From an uncultured Paracoccaceae bacterium (GTDB taxonomy: Bacteria; Pseudomonadota; Alphaproteobacteria; Rhodobacterales; Rhodobacteraceae), in assembly GCA_947503765.1 (NCBI GenBank), contig CANNFA010000001.1, positions 310,001 through 374,000 of the forward strand: a DNA stretch of 64,000 bases, written 5' to 3'. The notes beneath the pieces were generated by a model, which did no database searches, had not been told where the DNA came from, and worked only from the letters and a program-made list of their open reading frames with translations. A program made the translations under genes and the position numbers. Positions 61,643-64,000 of this stretch are shown in pieces (the stretch's first letter is position 1; each line of letters opens with the position of its first letter).

Positions 61643-63271
61643 ATGGGCTGGCTGGCCGACGAGACCGGGCTGGAGAAATGCCGCGCGAATCACGCGCCGC
61701 TGACGCCGCTGTCGCACTTGAACCGCGCCGCGCGGCTGTTCGCCGACCGCACGGCGCTGGTCTATGGCGACGTGCGGCGCAGCTATGCCGAATACCGCGC
61801 GCGCGTCTCGCGCCTTGCCTCGGCGCTGACGGATGCCGGGGTGCGGCCCGGCCATGTCGTCTCGACCCTGCTGCCCAACATCCCCGCCCAGGCCGAGGCG
61901 CATTTCGGCGTGCCCGCGATGGGCGGCATCCTGAACGCGATCAACGTGCGGCTCGACGTGCACACGGTCAGCTACATCCTGACCCATGCGGGCACCAAGA
62001 TCCTGCTGGTCGACAGCCAGTTCCTGACCCTCGCCGAAGCCGCCATCGCCAACATGGAAGGCGGCGCGCCGCGGCTGATCGAGGTGGCCGACCCCGCCGC
62101 CGGCCACCCGGCGCGCGGCAGCTACACCGAATACGAGGATTTCATCGCCGCGGGCGATCCCGGCTTCGACTGGGTGATGCCGGAGGACGAGTGGGAAAGC
62201 CTGGCGCTCAACTACACGTCGGGCACCACCGGCAAGCCCAAGGGCGTGGTCTATCACCACCGGGGCGCATACCTGTCCACGATGGGCCAGGTGGTCAGCT
62301 GGCGCATGGTGATGCACCCGGTCTACCTGACCATCGTGCCGCTGTTCCACTGCAACGGCTGGTGCCACACTTGGATGATGCCGCTGCTGGGCGGCACGGT
62401 GGTCTGCTGCCGCAACATCGACGCGGCCTCGATCTATGCCGCCATCGCGGACGAGGGCGTGACCCATTTCGGCGGCGCACCGATCGTGCTGAACGCGCTG
62501 ATCCACGCCGACCCCGCGGACCGGCGCGACTTTTCCCACGTGGTCGAGGTGTTCACCGCCGGCGCCCCGCCCCCCGCCGCCACCCTCGCCGCGATCGAGC
62601 CGCTGGGCTTCAACGTGACCCAGGTCTACGGGCTGACCGAAGTGTACGGGCCGGGCACCGAATGCCTGTGGAAAGCCGACTGGGACGCGGCCCCGGACAG
62701 GGAACGCTATGCGATCAAGGCGCGGACCGGAGTGATGATGCCGTTCCTCGAGGATTGCACCGTGCTCGACCCCGGAACGCTGGCGCAGATCCCGATGGAC
62801 GCCGCGGCCGAGGGCGAGATCATGTTCCGCGGCAACGGCGTGATGAAGGGCTATTACCGCAACCCGGACGCGACCGCCGAGGCGTTCGCGGGCGGCTGGT
62901 TCCGCACCGGCGACATCGCGATCCAGCATCCCGACGGCTACATGAAGATCACCGACCGGTCCAAGGATGTCATCATCTCGGGCGGCGAGAATGTCAGCTC
63001 GGTCGAGGTCGAGGACGTGCTGATGCACCATCCCGCCGTGCTGCTTTGCGCGGTGGTGGCCAGGCCCGACGACACCTGGGGCGAGGTGCCCTGCGCCTTT
63101 GTCGAGGTGAAACCCGGCGCCGAGATAGGCGAGGCGGATCTGATCGCCTATGCCCGTTCGCACCTGGCGGGGTTCAAGACGCCCAAGGCGGTGGTTTTCG
63201 GGGATCTGCCCAAGACCTCGACCGGGAAGATCCAGAAATTCGTGCTGCGCGACCGGCTGCGGCGGGGGTGA
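61643..63271 (+). CDS. acyl-CoA synthetase (AMP-binding, DmdB-like)
   Basis: The product has 542 residues. Core motifs of the ANL superfamily are present: NYTSGTTGKPKGVVYHHRG (A3), GLTEVYGPG (A5), GWFRTGDIAI (A7), DRSKDVIISGGENVSS (A8) and KTSTGKIQK with the C-terminal lysine (A10). The enzyme adenylates a carboxylate and forms its CoA thioester. It resembles DmdB-type 3-methylthiopropionate ligases and medium-chain acyl ligases; both are plausible. The ATG at 61643 is chosen because GGAGG lies seven bases upstream; the ATG at 61637 is too close to it. Confidence 0.88.
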   Translation: MGWLADETGLEKCRANHAPLTPLSHLNRAARLFADRTALVYGDVRRSYAEYRARVSRLASALTDAGVRPGHVVSTLLPNIPAQAEAHFGVPAMGGILNAINVRLDVHTVSYILTHAGTKILLVDSQFLTLAEAAIANMEGGAPRLIEVADPAAGHPARGSYTEYEDFIAAGDPGFDWVMPEDEWESLALNYTSGTTGKPKGVVYHHRGAYLSTMGQVVSWRMVMHPVYLTIVPLFHCNGWCHTWMMPLLGGTVVCCRNIDAASIYAAIADEGVTHFGGAPIVLNALIHADPADRRDFSHVVEVFTAGAPPPAATLAAIEPLGFNVTQVYGLTEVYGPGTECLWKADWDAAPDRERYAIKARTGVMMPFLEDCTVLDPGTLAQIPMDAAAEGEIMFRGNGVMKGYYRNPDATAEAFAGGWFRTGDIAIQHPDGYMKITDRSKDVIISGGENVSSVEVEDVLMHHPAVLLCAVVARPDDTWGEVPCAFVEVKPGAEIGEADLIAYARSHLAGFKTPKAVVFGDLPKTSTGKIQKFVLRDRLRRG

Positions 63272-63280
63272 TCCGATTGC

Positions 63281-63329
63281 GCGCCTGCGGCGCAGGATTT
63301 CACTTGCGGAAGGGGGGCGCCGCCCCCCT
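63281..63329 (+). terminator. double GC hairpin after acyl-CoA synthetase gene
   Basis: GCGCC-TGC-GGCGC (63281-63293) is followed by AGGGGGGCG and CGCCCCCCT arms (63311-63329) just after the stop. Similar G/C-run hairpins occur between genes across Rhodobacteraceae, so this may also be a dispersed intergenic repeat. It separates two convergent genes. Confidence 0.55.
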
Positions 63330-63376
63330 GCGACCCCCCGAGGTACTTGGCGCAAGATGAGGAACCGTGCGCCGGG

Positions 63377-63799
63377 TCATTCCCCGGCCTTGCGCGGCAT
63401 GTCCTGCATCAGGCGGTCGGCCTTCTTGCGCACCAGCACCGTGCGCAGATCGTGCATCGCCAGCAGCAGCGCGTCCGTCACCTCTTCGAGCTGGGCGTCG
63501 GTGGCGTCCGAATGGGCCCAGTGCGCCGTGTGGTTCAGATGGTCGACCGCGCGCAGGATGTCGTCGATGCGCCGCGCCTCGAGCACGGCGGCGCGCTCGG
63601 CCATCCAGGCGTCGATCGCGGCGGTATCGGCCTCGGTCAGGGCGCGCTGGCCCTGCGGCTTGACCTGGCCGTTGCGGATGTTGACGACCGCGATATGGTC
63701 CATCTCGATCCGGCGCTGCCGGTTCGCGGTATCGACGCGGAACACGAAGGCGCCGTTGTCACGCACGCGGAAAAAGTATTCCGGCAATTCGGCCGACAT
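63377..63799 (-). CDS. hypothetical protein downstream of aminotransferase gene
   Basis: The product has 140 residues, without membrane segments. The first half contains YFFRVRDNGAFVFRVD and a RIEMDHIAVVNIRNG strand pair, the second half is helical (DAWMAERAAVLEARRIDDI). I do not recognise a named family. A GAGGAAAA element precedes the ATG at 63799, which lies 10 bases after the aminotransferase stop, so the two genes form an operon. Confidence 0.7.
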   Translation of the reverse strand: MSAELPEYFFRVRDNGAFVFRVDTANRQRRIEMDHIAVVNIRNGQVKPQGQRALTEADTAAIDAWMAERAAVLEARRIDDILRAVDHLNHTAHWAHSDATDAQLEEVTDALLLAMHDLRTVLVRKKADRLMQDMPRKAGE

Positions 63800-63809
63800 C
63801 GCGTTTTCC

Positions 63810-64000
<191 letters not shown>

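Overview
The window is high-GC DNA, densely packed and with strongly GC-biased third codon positions. Gene content (norCBQD, nosRZDFYLX, pseudoazurin, NnrS/NnrU, ParE, DUF1858, DUF2937, CsbD, a MerR/acyl-CoA block) fits a denitrifying alphaproteobacterium, most likely of the Rhodobacteraceae (Roseobacter/Paracoccus group). I saw no rRNA, tRNA, CRISPR array, insertion sequence or prophage gene. The species cannot be named from this sequence alone.

Layout. (1) 1-4367: end of a surface-polysaccharide locus (GDP-mannose dehydratase, methyltransferase, GDP-fucose synthase, Wzc-type tyrosine autokinase). (2) 4525-5802: DEAD-box RNA helicase. (3) 6097-23663: a denitrification supercluster. A leftward NO-reductase operon (norCBQD, two small membrane proteins, nnrU) diverges from a DUF1858 gene. 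Rightward follow nosRZDFYLX, pseudoazurin and nnrS, closed by a leftward cysteine-free Crp/Fnr-type regulator. FNR/NnrR-like boxes (TTG-N8-CAA) sit before norC/DUF1858, nosR and pseudoazurin. (4) 23737-27394: a four-gene leftward Kdo/capsule operon (kpsF-kdsB-kdsA-UDP-GlcA epimerase). (5) 27659-31946: CsbD stress protein, three tandem paralogous cytochromes c with their own FNR-like box, LolCD-type exporter, DUF2937. (6) 32088-37120: sterol desaturase-like protein, PPK2, a Prx6-like protein lacking its peroxidatic cysteine, parE. (7) 37325-44257: a 2310-residue repeat autotransporter. (8) 44321-48593: H-NOX/diguanylate cyclase pair, HAD phosphatase, 5'-nucleotidase. (9) 48745-53179: HExxH peptidase, then an overlapping DUF952-pyrD-arsC-dapA-like operon and two convergent thioesterases. 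(10) 53352-63271: two MerR regulators and a fatty-acid/organic-acid CoA pathway (acyl-CoA dehydrogenase, GST, thiolase, FadB/J-like, acyl-CoA ligase) with an intervening sulfotransferase. (11) 63377-64000: hypothetical gene and the end of an aminotransferase gene.

How the parts fit. NorCB reduces NO to N2O and NosZ reduces N2O to N2. NorQD, NosRDFYLX and NnrSTU are maturation or accessory factors, pseudoazurin is the likely soluble electron donor, and the regulator is the likely NO-responsive activator. The cytochrome trio and perhaps the H-NOX/c-di-GMP pair extend this NO/anoxia theme outside the core cluster. No nitrite or nitrate reductase gene is in the window, so these would have to lie elsewhere.
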